Origin: Lacicoccus alkaliphilus DSM 16010 | GTDB lineage: Bacteria; Bacillota; Bacilli; Staphylococcales; Salinicoccaceae | Length of the DNA: 64,000 nucleotides | Direction of reading: 5' to 3' | Assembly (NCBI RefSeq): GCF_900142805.1 | Contig: NZ_FRCF01000008.1 | Span: 1 to 64,000 of the forward strand | In this document: positions 48,470 through 56,569 of the stretch, piece after piece | How the letters are laid out: every line of letters begins with the position of its first letter | Numbering within the stretch: the first letter of the stretch is position 1 | Translations under genes and position numbers: made by a program | Notes under the pieces: generated by a model | What the model was told of the DNA's origin: nothing | The model's database searches: none | Seen by the model: the letters and a program-made list of their open reading frames with translations, nothing else

Positions 48470-49060
48470 ATGTCACAGGGTGAACGCACTTTACAGGAAC
48501 GTTTCAATACAACGAAGCGCGCAAACGCTTTTTATAATAATCAGATGCTCGATTTTTTGAATGAGGAGATGCAGCACTTCATCAGCCGGCAGTCTTTCAT
48601 CTTCATGTCCACGAGTGATGCCAAAGGCAACTGTGATTCGACTTTCAAGGCCGGCGACCCCGGATTCGTGCATATCATTGATGATCAACGGCTCATGTAC
48701 CCGGAATACCGCGGCAATGGTGTCATGGCTTCGCTCGGAAATATCACCGAGAACCCGCATGTCGGGCTGCTGTTCATGGATTTCACGGAACATCACATCG
48801 GCCTCCATGTGAACGGCGGTGCTGAAATCATCGAGAATGATGAATTACATGTCCACGTGGATGAGGGGACGGTGGATGAATTGACCGTACTGCATGCCGG
48901 CCGTGCGGAACGCTGGGTGATGATCACGGTTCATGAAGCCTACATCCACTGTTCAAAACATATCCCGCACTTTATCGACAAGAACGCTTCAAACGACTGG
49001 GGCACAGATGATGTGAAGAAAAAAGGCGGGGATTTCTTCAACGTCCGGAAGGATAAATGA
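48470..49060 (+). CDS. Pyridoxamine 5'-phosphate oxidase-like flavin protein
   Basis: The 196-residue protein is a split-barrel flavin-binding protein: QSFIFMSTSDAKGNCDSTFKAG (cut here), LMYPEYRGNGVMASLGNITENP, HVGLLFMDF and AYIHCSKHIPHF. This is the COG3576 group, not true PdxH. The reaction is unknown. GGAG lies seven nt before the ATG at 48470; five codons upstream are not needed. Confidence 0.87.
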   Translation: MSQGERTLQERFNTTKRANAFYNNQMLDFLNEEMQHFISRQSFIFMSTSDAKGNCDSTFKAGDPGFVHIIDDQRLMYPEYRGNGVMASLGNITENPHVGLLFMDFTEHHIGLHVNGGAEIIENDELHVHVDEGTVDELTVLHAGRAERWVMITVHEAYIHCSKHIPHFIDKNASNDWGTDDVKKKGGDFFNVRKDK

Positions 49061-49070
49061 TGATCCCCAT

Positions 49071-49115
49071 GTTAAAAGGTGCCATTCTTTATAAAAAAGA
49101 ATGGCACCTTTTAAC
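49071..49115. terminator. Bidirectional terminator
   Basis: GTTAAAAGGTGCCATTCTTT and its complement AAAGAATGGCACCTTTTAAC pair over 20 bp around a short A-rich loop, between convergent genes. Confidence 0.92.
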
Positions 49116-49131
49116 ATTGATCTTATTGTCA

Positions 49132-50388
49132 TCATGATTTCTTCATCATCTTCAGGGTCGTCCTGTACATCAGTTCGGTTGCGACAGCGATATCGTCATA
49201 TGTGGAAAACTCACGTGGATCATGGCTGATGCCATCTTTTGAACGGACGAAAAGCATTGCGATTTCAGAATGCTCCGCCATGGGAAGGGCGTCATGAAAA
49301 GCACCGCTGGTCAGCTCTGTAATCCGGGGGATCCCCATCACCTTACTTTGTTCCCGCATGACATCCAATATATTTTCACTGCATGCTTCCGGATTCATTT
49401 TAGAGTCTTCTTCAATCCTGACTTCCAGCTGGTTTTCTTCTGCGACCTCTTCTATATAAGCCCTCAACTGCTTTTCATACCGGTTCCTACGTTCAAGATC
49501 GATGTCTCTCAGATCTACTGAAAAGGTCACCTTCTCAGGCACGATTGCCCTCGCATTCGGCTCGACGGTGATACTCCCCACCGTTCCGACCGTCGGTGCG
49601 TCCGGCTGCTGCCCGACAATCTCCCTCAGGCCGGTGATCACTTTTGAAGCACCGACCAGGGCATCTTTCCTCAAGGCCATGGGCACTGTCCCGGCATGTC
49701 CGCCCTGACCGGTCAATTCCACGGTCAGCCATAACGGACCTGAAATCCCCGTCACGATTCCGACCGGTTCATCTTTCTCTTCAAGAACAGGCCCTTGTTC
49801 GATATGCATCTCTATATAATCTCCAATGGAACCCGCCGGGTATTCGGACGATTGGAGTGCATCCGGGTCGGCACCAAACGCCTTCAACGCCTCTCTTCTT
49901 GTGACACCCTCAGCATCTGCGCGTTCAAGTTCGTCATTTTGCAACTGCCCATTGATCCCCCTTGAACCGAACAGGCCGATGCCGAACCTGTAACCTTCCT
50001 CGTCACAAAATGCCATCACTTCAATCGGCCGATCCGGTTCAAACCCATTTTCCTGCAGCGTTTCAACCACTTCCAAACCACCCAGCACTCCAATCGGACC
50101 ATCAAACCTTCCTCCGGTTGGCTGGGAGTCCAGGTGGGAACCAAGCATCAATATCGGGGCCCCGGGATTTTTCCCTTCAAGCCGTCCGATCAGATTTCCG
50201 AAATTATCCGTACGCGTCTTCAAGCCTGCCTCTTCCATCCACTGCCTGGCCAGTTCAATGCCCTCTTTATACTCACTGGATAATGCCAGCCTGCAAACAC
50301 CGGTCTCCCCCAGCTTTCCGATTTTGGAGAGGGCTTCCATCCTCTTCTCAAGTCTTTCCTGATTGATCGTCAATTTGGTTTTAATCAT
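49132..50388 (-). CDS. M20-family amidohydrolase (N-carbamoyl-L-amino acid hydrolase / allantoate amidohydrolase type)
   Basis: The 418-residue protein shows LMLGSHLDSQPTGGRFDGPIGV (cut to) SHLDSQPTGGRFDGPIG, AFCDEEGYRFGIGLFGSRG, EMHIEQGPVLEE and SGAFHDALPMAE, the metal and substrate residues of the hydantoinase/carbamoylase family. It splits a carbamoyl or ureido group from an amino acid or allantoate. It is the last gene of a transcript with the second DUF5058 module (20 nt gap), and a PucR regulator is divergent, so uptake and breakdown of a ureide or carbamoyl-amino acid is the likely job. Confidence 0.92.
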   Translation of the reverse strand: MIKTKLTINQERLEKRMEALSKIGKLGETGVCRLALSSEYKEGIELARQWMEEAGLKTRTDNFGNLIGRLEGKNPGAPILMLGSHLDSQPTGGRFDGPIGVLGGLEVVETLQENGFEPDRPIEVMAFCDEEGYRFGIGLFGSRGINGQLQNDELERADAEGVTRREALKAFGADPDALQSSEYPAGSIGDYIEMHIEQGPVLEEKDEPVGIVTGISGPLWLTVELTGQGGHAGTVPMALRKDALVGASKVITGLREIVGQQPDAPTVGTVGSITVEPNARAIVPEKVTFSVDLRDIDLERRNRYEKQLRAYIEEVAEENQLEVRIEEDSKMNPEACSENILDVMREQSKVMGIPRITELTSGAFHDALPMAEHSEIAMLFVRSKDGISHDPREFSTYDDIAVATELMYRTTLKMMKKS

Positions 50389-50408
50389 TCATAATTCTCC
50401 TTCTCCTG

Positions 50409-51140
50409 TTACTGATTGACCCTTTGCCTGTCATCTTTCCTCTTTTCAAAGTAATAAATCAGAGCGATGGTGAGCGCCACCGTCGTTAAGATCTTCAACA
50501 GGGACGGCACCGGCGAGAAGAAGACAAGCAGGCCGATGACCAAAGCAATTCCACCGTACGTCGGTGTCCTGAATGCAAACTGCCCCAGTACTGCACCGAA
50601 AATCGCCGGAAGTACAAATTGGAATGACCCTTGGATCGATTCCGGAACCAGCGTGATGACATACGCCCCTCCAAGCACCGTCGCCAATATCACCACCGTG
50701 TTCGTCAGGGAGGCCAGCGATATGCCCAGCACCCCCGCGATTTCAGCTTTTTCCGTCCCCGGTTCTGCACCGACTGCTTTCTGGGCCGCCGATGAGGAGG
50801 GCAGACATAAATTCGCTATGTTGCCTGACAGGAATGCTATGTATGTCCCTGCAACCCCGAGCACCGGAAAGTAGGTGATCGGTTCTATGAACCACAGCAC
50901 CCCTATGAAGGCCGCATACCCCAACAGCCCTCCAAGAATCGGCCCCCAGCCCGGATGTGCACCGACGACAAATGATAAATACATCGGCAGGGATATTGAA
51001 GCGATGATGACCAGCAGTAAAGTGAGCCTCCCCCAAAAGTGCGATTTATTGTGGAATGATTCCATACCGGTCATGGCATTGACGCTTGATTCAACACTGA
51101 GTTTACCGGCTGCTGTATTACTGACATTTTCTAAAGCCAT
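50409..51140 (-). CDS. Membrane subunit B of the second DUF5058-type module
   Basis: The 243-residue protein has about seven helices after a 25-residue cytoplasmic start. HFWGRLTLLLVI, SLPMYLSFVVGAHPGWGP, GVAGTYIAFLSGNIANLCLP and LPAIFGAVLGQFAFRTPTYG are close to the paralogue at 33339. GGGGG lies ten nt before the ATG at 51140. It lies between the DUF5058 gene and the M20 amidohydrolase gene. Confidence 0.85.
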   Translation of the reverse strand: MALENVSNTAAGKLSVESSVNAMTGMESFHNKSHFWGRLTLLLVIIASISLPMYLSFVVGAHPGWGPILGGLLGYAAFIGVLWFIEPITYFPVLGVAGTYIAFLSGNIANLCLPSSSAAQKAVGAEPGTEKAEIAGVLGISLASLTNTVVILATVLGGAYVITLVPESIQGSFQFVLPAIFGAVLGQFAFRTPTYGGIALVIGLLVFFSPVPSLLKILTTVALTIALIYYFEKRKDDRQRVNQ

Positions 51141-51183
51141 ATTGATTTTTCCCCCTTTTAATAAATACACCCACTCCTGACAG

Positions 51184-51897
51184 TCACATCAACGTCGTCA
51201 TCAAAGATCCGCCCACCATACCGAAAACCATGGAGATCCCAAGTGACCATTCCCTCAACCAGCTGATATTTGTCCTGTCTGCAACTTTCATGATCACTAC
51301 CATGATCGTCAACGATACGACTGCTGCGACTGCATAGTTGAGGCCGTTGACCATCTGTTCTGTAAGCAGATAACCGAATGCACCCAGCATGGCTGCCAGT
51401 GATACCACTGCCATCACCTTCGGGTTTTTCTTACGGACCTTGCTTTCAGTCTTGCCCAGCGACTTCGTAAAGAACAGGGTGAACAACAGCCAGCCCATCC
51501 CACCAAGACACATCGTCCAGACCATGGTGGTGAAGGCCTGCATGTTGAAGCCATCCCCTCCCAAATCCACTCCGAAGGCATTCGCGCCGATCTGTGCCGC
51601 TGCGGTTTCGGTGGCTGCCGATCCGACGATTCCGATCCTCATCAGTGTAATGGGTGAACCCAATAAGGCAAGCAGCGATATTATGACGATTGCTATACCG
51701 AATGATGGACCGATGGAACTGATGAAACCCGTCCTTGCCGCCCTTTTCACTTCCTCCTGATTCAACCCCGCAGCCGGAGCCGCTTCTTTGGCGATTCTAT
51801 AGAAGATGATTGCCTGAAAAATGACCATGCCGATTATAAATAAAGCGATGATCCATAACACAGGACTGTTTGCCAAGCTCATTACTTCTCCTGTCAT
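51184..51897 (-). CDS. DUF5058 family membrane protein, second copy
   Basis: The 237-residue protein has six to seven helices with LANSPVLWIIALFIIGMVIFQA (cut), TGFISSIGPSFGIAIVII and SPITLMRIGIVGSAATE, aligned throughout with the copy at 33996. GGGGG is well placed before the ATG. First gene of the DUF5058-B-M20 operon, divergent from the PucR gene. Confidence 0.88.
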   Translation of the reverse strand: MTGEVMSLANSPVLWIIALFIIGMVIFQAIIFYRIAKEAAPAAGLNQEEVKRAARTGFISSIGPSFGIAIVIISLLALLGSPITLMRIGIVGSAATETAAAQIGANAFGVDLGGDGFNMQAFTTMVWTMCLGGMGWLLFTLFFTKSLGKTESKVRKKNPKVMAVVSLAAMLGAFGYLLTEQMVNGLNYAVAAVVSLTIMVVIMKVADRTNISWLREWSLGISMVFGMVGGSLMTTLM

Positions 51898-51979
51898 ATC
51901 TTTTCCCCCTCAAATGATTGATCCCTTTGTGAATCCGCTTACAAATACGAATGAAAATAGTGATGATGCATGCAAGTTG

Positions 51980-51990
51980 GACACAGTGTC
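51980..51990. promoter_or_regulatory. Palindrome in the divergent region between the DUF5058 operon and pucR
   Basis: GACACAGTGTC is a perfect 11-bp palindrome about 80 bp before the DUF5058 ATG, inside the 300-bp region shared with pucR. It may be the PucR operator. Nothing else in 51898-52195 stands out apart from AT-rich sequence near 52060-52140. Confidence 0.4.
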
Positions 51991-52195
51991 GTTGATTCAT
52001 GCAATGTCTGTTGTCATTCTCCTCTCCCCTTTTTCTCTGGTTGGATTTTCCTACAATAAAATGATTGAATTAAATGTATTGCAGGTGTTTTTCACAGTAT
52101 AATACGAATTATATTGTACAAATGTACAAAAATAAGGTAGTATTTTGTATATTCTTATAAGTCAGATTACTTTTATGACATGGAAGGTGATGCAG

Positions 52196-53806
52196 ATGGA
52201 TATCAATCAGTTGAGGGAAATTGAAGTGTATAGAAAGACCAATGTACTTGCAGGGGAAAGCGGCCTGTCCAATGAAGTGCTCAATGTTACGATTACAGAT
52301 GCACCGGATGCATTCCCCTGGTACAGGACGGGGGATTTCATCGTCACCACAGGATACCCTTTTACAAGCAACAAGGATTGGAAAGAAGGCCTATGGGACT
52401 TTTTGAATGAAGTAGTGAAAAGGGGAGGTGCCGGGATAGGTATTAAAATGGGAAGGTATATCCCCTATCTCCCGGATCGTGTCATAAAGTTTGCGGATCA
52501 AAATCATTTTCCCATCCTTGAACTGCCGGGGGAACCGTCGTGGACTGACATCATTGTGCCTGCCATAACCGAAATCAATAAACAGCAAAAATATGAGCTG
52601 GAAATGACCCATAAGGTTTATAAAAGATTTCAGACCCTCCTGAAGAACGGCAGCAGTCTGGAAGAACTCGCCGAACTGCTTGAAAATTTCATGGACTGCC
52701 CTGTCACGATTTATATCCGGGCATTCAACCTTATAGTGAACACTTCCGGAGTGGAGCTTTCACAAGGGAAGGTCGAGGAGATCATTTCCGGGATCACTGC
52801 AGCCCCGGACCATACCGCGAGGACCATCTACACTCACAGGGAGGACTTCACCGTCAGATGGAATTACAATGCAAGCCGCCTCGTCAGCACAGTCTTCGTA
52901 TGGGGACTCAACGCACCACTCAGTGCCTGGAAAAAGGCCGCTTTGGAACAGATGGCCATCATCACCTCCGTTGAAACGGAGCGGCTGCGGACGATCGCGA
53001 ATACATATCAGCATTTCCGCAATGATTTTCTTGATACCCTGCTCAGTGAACACACTTTGAAGCGTGAGGTGATATTAAGGCGTGCCAAAGAAGTGGATTG
53101 GGAAATGAAAGACCGTTATAAAGTTGTGATTTTGGACTGTCCGGAGGACAACACTAATGAAGGCGACCTTCCGGAGTCCCAAAGAAAATTGAACATATTG
53201 GGTGACTTCACCAATGAATTGCGTTGGCTGCTGCCGAAGACATTGACCGGCCTCGATTCACAAAATCATCTGATCCTGCTTGTCACCGAAGATGTGGACG
53301 AAGGGACCATATCGAAGAATTTGAAATTGATGGCTGAACGGCTGAAAATCAAAATAATAGTTGGGGGGCTGGGCAGAACCTCAGAGCTCGAGTCTTTGAA
53401 TTCCAGCTATAAAGAAGCCCTCCTGGCATTGAAAGTCGCTGAGACGGAGGCGCAGGGAGCCCCCCGGAAGGACATGCAGTTATGGATGAGTGATTTCGCC
53501 CGTTTGGACGTGGAAAGAATTTTGTTTTCAGAGGACCCGAGGTCCGAGTCCGAGAAGCTGGTCAAGGAATACCTCCATAAAGTGATAGAGTATGATGAAA
53601 AGAATGGCGGGGAAATCCTCACCACATTAAAAACCTTCATCAATAACAATGCAAATTATGATGCGACGGCCAAAGTGATGTTCGTACATAAAAACACCGT
53701 CAGGTACAGGATCAATAAAATCAGAAAGCTGACGACCCTGGACCCGGATAAGATGAAAGACCTCATGCTGCTCCAGCTTGCAGTGACGGCCCATGACCTC
53801 GGTTAG
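52196..53806 (+). CDS. PucR family transcriptional regulator
   Basis: The 536-residue protein has the PucR N-terminal domain (EVYRKTNVLAGESGLSNEVL, WYRTGDFIVTTGYPF), a middle GGDEF-like region and the C-terminal PucR helix-turn-helix (LLKTFINNNANYDATAK type: NANYDATAKVMFVHKNTVRY). Relatives control purine, ureide or amino acid breakdown in answer to the substrate. Divergent from the DUF5058-M20 operon, which is its likely target. AAGGTG is six nt before the ATG at 52196. Confidence 0.93.
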   Translation: MDINQLREIEVYRKTNVLAGESGLSNEVLNVTITDAPDAFPWYRTGDFIVTTGYPFTSNKDWKEGLWDFLNEVVKRGGAGIGIKMGRYIPYLPDRVIKFADQNHFPILELPGEPSWTDIIVPAITEINKQQKYELEMTHKVYKRFQTLLKNGSSLEELAELLENFMDCPVTIYIRAFNLIVNTSGVELSQGKVEEIISGITAAPDHTARTIYTHREDFTVRWNYNASRLVSTVFVWGLNAPLSAWKKAALEQMAIITSVETERLRTIANTYQHFRNDFLDTLLSEHTLKREVILRRAKEVDWEMKDRYKVVILDCPEDNTNEGDLPESQRKLNILGDFTNELRWLLPKTLTGLDSQNHLILLVTEDVDEGTISKNLKLMAERLKIKIIVGGLGRTSELESLNSSYKEALLALKVAETEAQGAPRKDMQLWMSDFARLDVERILFSEDPRSESEKLVKEYLHKVIEYDEKNGGEILTTLKTFINNNANYDATAKVMFVHKNTVRYRINKIRKLTTLDPDKMKDLMLLQLAVTAHDLG

Positions 53807-53831
53807 CATCATAACGGCGGTCAACCAATGG

Positions 53832-53854
53832 AAAAGGCCGGTTCAAAACCGGCC
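53832..53854 (-). terminator. Intrinsic terminator of the formate/nitrite channel gene
   Basis: GGCCGGTT (53836-53843) pairs with AACCGGCC (53847-53854); TTTT follows on the minus strand. Confidence 0.75.
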
Positions 53855-53880
53855 CGCCATCAGTATGATCACCTTCATAT

Positions 53881-54654
53881 TCACTTCTTCGGCCTGCTCA
53901 AATAGTAGTAGATCCCCGACACGAACACTGCGCCGCCGATGATGTTACCGATCGTGACCGGAATGAGGTTATAGAAGAACCCGCCCATCGTCACCGCCTC
54001 AACGTCGCTGTGCAGGAGTGCGATGCTGAGTATCGACATGTTCGCTATGCTGTGTTCGAAGCCGGCTGCGACGAATGCAAAAATCAGCACGAACACCAGT
54101 ATAAGCTTTGCCGCGTCCCCTTTTGCCCGTACAGAGGTCCAGATGGCCAGACAGACGAGCCAGTTACACAGTATCCCCTGAACAAGCAGGTTCATGAATC
54201 CGTCATTCATCTTGCCGGCTGCCGTCGCCACGGTGAATCCGTCCATACTGATGTCCGACAATATGCCGCTGAAGAGAATCAAGTATGAAAATACCACCGC
54301 CCCGATGAAGTTGCCGAGATAGCACCAGATCCAGAGCATCATCGTATCTTTCCATGTGGTCACTTTTGACAGGGCACTGAATGCCATGATCATCACATTA
54401 CTCGTGAATAATTCAGAACCGCCCCATATCACTATCGCCAGCGCCACACCGAATGTGATGCCCGTGATGAGGTTCACAAACGGTGAATCCACTGCATAGA
54501 GCGGCCCGCCCATGAAGAAGAGCACGATCACCCCGACACCGATATACGCACCTGCCAAGATGGAAGCGACAAGGTACTTCATCTTCGAATCGTTGTACAT
54601 GCCCAGTTTATCCAGCGCCTTGTCATTCATCCCGTCAATCGTTTCCTTGTACAT
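53881..54654 (-). CDS. Formate/nitrite transporter (FNT family)
   Basis: The 257-residue protein has six helices and FNT parts: AGAYIGVGVIVLFFMGGPLY, GSELFTSNVMIMAFSALSK (the filter-loop region), CNWLVCLAIWTSVRAKG and GFEHSIANMSILSIALL with the conserved His. It forms a pentameric channel for formate or nitrite. GGAGG is six nt before the ATG at 54654. The 12-bp palindrome TTTGATATCAAA upstream may control it. Confidence 0.94.
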   Translation of the reverse strand: MYKETIDGMNDKALDKLGMYNDSKMKYLVASILAGAYIGVGVIVLFFMGGPLYAVDSPFVNLITGITFGVALAIVIWGGSELFTSNVMIMAFSALSKVTTWKDTMMLWIWCYLGNFIGAVVFSYLILFSGILSDISMDGFTVATAAGKMNDGFMNLLVQGILCNWLVCLAIWTSVRAKGDAAKLILVFVLIFAFVAAGFEHSIANMSILSIALLHSDVEAVTMGGFFYNLIPVTIGNIIGGAVFVSGIYYYLSRPKK

Positions 54655-54683
54655 GATTTCCCTCCTCTGCATCCGTCAACACG

Positions 54684-54695
54684 TTTGATATCAAA
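54684..54695. promoter_or_regulatory. 12-bp palindrome upstream of the FNT gene
   Basis: TTTGATATCAAA is an exact palindrome 30 bp before the channel's ATG. It differs from the FNR consensus (TTGAT-N4-ATCAA) only in lacking the central spacer, so it is not a normal FNR site. An anaerobic control site is possible but not shown. Confidence 0.35.
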
Positions 54696-54835
54696 TCAAT
54701 GATCAGACGTATATGACGCCTGCAAAATCCACTCATTTGTGAATAGCGTAACATAATATTATGATGCGCATCAATCCAACCAGTCCGGCAGACCTTTGGA
54801 GGGGGCCTCATTTAATCAAGTTGTAAAAATGACCA

Positions 54836-54864
54836 TTGAGTTATATGTAAAAATGTTCTACAAT
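54836..54864 (+). promoter_or_regulatory. Promoter of tRNA-Ala
   Basis: TTGAGT (54836-54841), 17 nt, TACAAT (54859-54864). The transcript would start about 14 nt before the mature tRNA. Confidence 0.65.
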
Positions 54865-54884
54865 ATAGTCTATAAAGAGATTCC

Positions 54885-54957
54885 GGGGCCATAGCTCAGC
54901 TGGGAGAGCGTTGCGCTGGCAGTGCAAAGGTCAGGGGTTCGAACCCCCTTGGCTCCA
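54885..54957 (+). tRNA. tRNA-Ala (anticodon GGC)
   Basis: The sequence folds into a full cloverleaf. The acceptor stem GGGGCCA/TGGCTCC has one G-U pair, the D arm is GCTC-AGCTGGGA-GAGC, the anticodon arm TTGCG-CTGGCAG-TGCAA gives anticodon GGC, and the T arm is AGGGG-TTCGAAC-CCCCT. Discriminator base is A. The 3' CCA is not encoded (TAA follows), so CCA must be added after transcription. A strong terminator follows. Confidence 0.97.
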
Positions 54958-54972
54958 TAATATTCAAATACG

Positions 54973-55010
54973 TCCATCCTTTTTTGAAAATGAAAAAGGA
55001 TGGATTTTTT
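54973..55010 (+). terminator. Terminator of tRNA-Ala, sharing an arm with the purC terminator
   Basis: TCCATCCTTTTT (54973-54984) pairs with AAAAAGGATGGA (54993-55004), then TTTTTT. On the minus strand the same GGATGGAT (54998-55005) pairs instead with ATCCATCC (55012-55019), ending purC. The two hairpins exclude each other. Confidence 0.9.
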
Positions 55011-55026
55011 CATCCATCCTCAAACG

Positions 55027-55713
55027 CTATTCACTGAACAGGTACTCGCCAATTTTTAAAGGATCGACAGCTTCCCCGGCTTTGAAGACACGCATGTTCC
55101 CGCCTGAAAGTTCATCGATCAGCAGGATTTCCCCCGTTTTCAGATCACGCCCGAATTCCAGCTTGATATCGTAGAGTTCGAGACCCTTCTGCGCCAGTTC
55201 ATCTTTGATGAGCCCACTGATCTTCACCGTGAGGTCCACCACCTTCTTATATTCACCCGGCTGCAGTATCCCGAGTGCTTCAAGCGCCGCCTCATTGATC
55301 AGCGGGTCCCCGCGTTCGTCGTCTTTAAGCGTCGTTTCCACGTAAGCCGGCAGCTCTCCGCCCTCTTCAATGTAATCCCCGTAGCGGCGGATGAAGCTGC
55401 CCACTGCTCTGTAACGGCAGATCACTTCCAGCCCTTCCCCGAACACGGAGATTTCTTTCACGCGCATTTCACGTGCCTCTGCATCGGCATCGATATAATG
55501 CGTCGGAATATTTTCCGCATTGAACTTCTCAAAGAAGAAGCTCGTCATTTTAAGCCCCGCTTCACCGGAACCTTCCACCGTCAGGCCGACCTGGTTTTCA
55601 CCCGGGTCGAAAACCCCGTCCTTACCGGTCATATCATCCTTGAAATACAGGACGGTGTCTCCATCCTCATTCCGATAAACATCTTTCGTCTTTCCTCTGT
55701 AAATCAAATCCAT
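55027..55713 (-). CDS. purC: Phosphoribosylaminoimidazole-succinocarboxamide synthase (PurC-like), isolated
   Basis: The 228-residue protein is a full-length SAICAR synthetase by pattern: LIYRGKTKDVYRNEDGDTVL, PGENQVGLTVEGSGEAGLKMT (cut), VICRYRAVGSFIRRYG, DPLINEAALEALG, YDIKLEFGRD and ILLIDELSGGNMRV. It joins aspartate to CAIR in purine synthesis. It stands outside any pur operon, so it may be a second copy. GSGEAGLK is an unusual form of the usual KG...N segment. No riboswitch upstream. Confidence 0.9.
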   Translation of the reverse strand: MDLIYRGKTKDVYRNEDGDTVLYFKDDMTGKDGVFDPGENQVGLTVEGSGEAGLKMTSFFFEKFNAENIPTHYIDADAEAREMRVKEISVFGEGLEVICRYRAVGSFIRRYGDYIEEGGELPAYVETTLKDDERGDPLINEAALEALGILQPGEYKKVVDLTVKISGLIKDELAQKGLELYDIKLEFGRDLKTGEILLIDELSGGNMRVFKAGEAVDPLKIGEYLFSE

Positions 55714-55801
55714 ATATATGCCACCTCATCTGATAAGTTACTTCCCATTATAATCATTTTCATGAAAAATGGGAAAATAAAATTGCAGTTCACCTGTCAT
55801 C

Positions 55802-56569
55802 CTACATCTCCACATTATTGAAGATGAAGATCGATGCACCAATCATTATAAGAGTGGCAGCGATTGTGACGATGACGGAAGGCACCACCTCTCGGGCTTC
55901 AAGCTCCCCGGTCAGCAGTTCCATATTGCTGCTGATGAGGTATTGCGGCAGATATTCCGCGACATCCGGATGGATGCCCGCGATCACCATGATGATGACC
56001 ACCGCAAGCATAGTGATCAGCACCCCTGCAAAACTTGATTTTAATATTGCAGAGGCCGCCATGATCACACTGATGAGGAAAATCCCGAACAACCACGTCA
56101 GAGCGAATGCTGCAATGAGATGCTGAACTTCATCCTCCCAGTAATATATCGTGTACAGGTACGTGATCAATGCACCGGTGATATAGGCTGCAGTCCACAC
56201 CATCACCGCAAACGCTGATTTCACCAGAATGATGTTATATTTCTTAAGCCCTTTTGTGACCAGGTTGACCAGCGTCTTCCCGCTGAATTCATGCGTCATA
56301 ATGTTACCGAAGACGATGACGAGGATGACCAGGCCCATCTGGTTGGCATTGCTGAAAAACTGGGCGTACGAATCGAATGCAGATACAGGCGGCAGATCAA
56401 TGGTGATTCCTGAATCTTCCATGACTGCCTCCAATATATCAGGCATGAGCAGGGCCGTGAGGGGACTTACGACCCCCAGGATCATGAAGACGATGATCAG
56501 CGCAAACAGTTTGAAATTCCTGATGTGTTCGACCATTTCCTTTTTGAACAATGCAGCGGCCTGGTTCAT
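55802..56569 (-). CDS. yxlG: ABC-2 type permease (YxlG-like)
   Basis: The 255-residue protein has six helices: NFKLFALIIVFMILGVVSPLTALL (first, cut), MGLVILVIVFGNIMTHEFSGKT (second, with the typical E-F-SGKT loop), and a last helix ending IFIFNNVEM. It forms the membrane part of an exporter with the ATPase gene just upstream, overlapping it by 4 nt. Substrate unknown. Confidence 0.9.
   Translation of the reverse strand: MNQAAALFKKEMVEHIRNFKLFALIIVFMILGVVSPLTALLMPDILEAVMEDSGITIDLPPVSAFDSYAQFFSNANQMGLVILVIVFGNIMTHEFSGKTLVNLVTKGLKKYNIILVKSAFAVMVWTAAYITGALITYLYTIYYWEDEVQHLIAAFALTWLFGIFLISVIMAASAILKSSFAGVLITMLAVVIIMVIAGIHPDVAEYLPQYLISSNMELLTGELEAREVVPSVIVTIAATLIMIGASIFIFNNVEM

Noticed and set aside
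54684-54745. FNR or Rex box before the formate/nitrite channel
   Set aside because: The palindrome has no central spacer, and TTGTGA-like half-sites lack a partner at the right distance.
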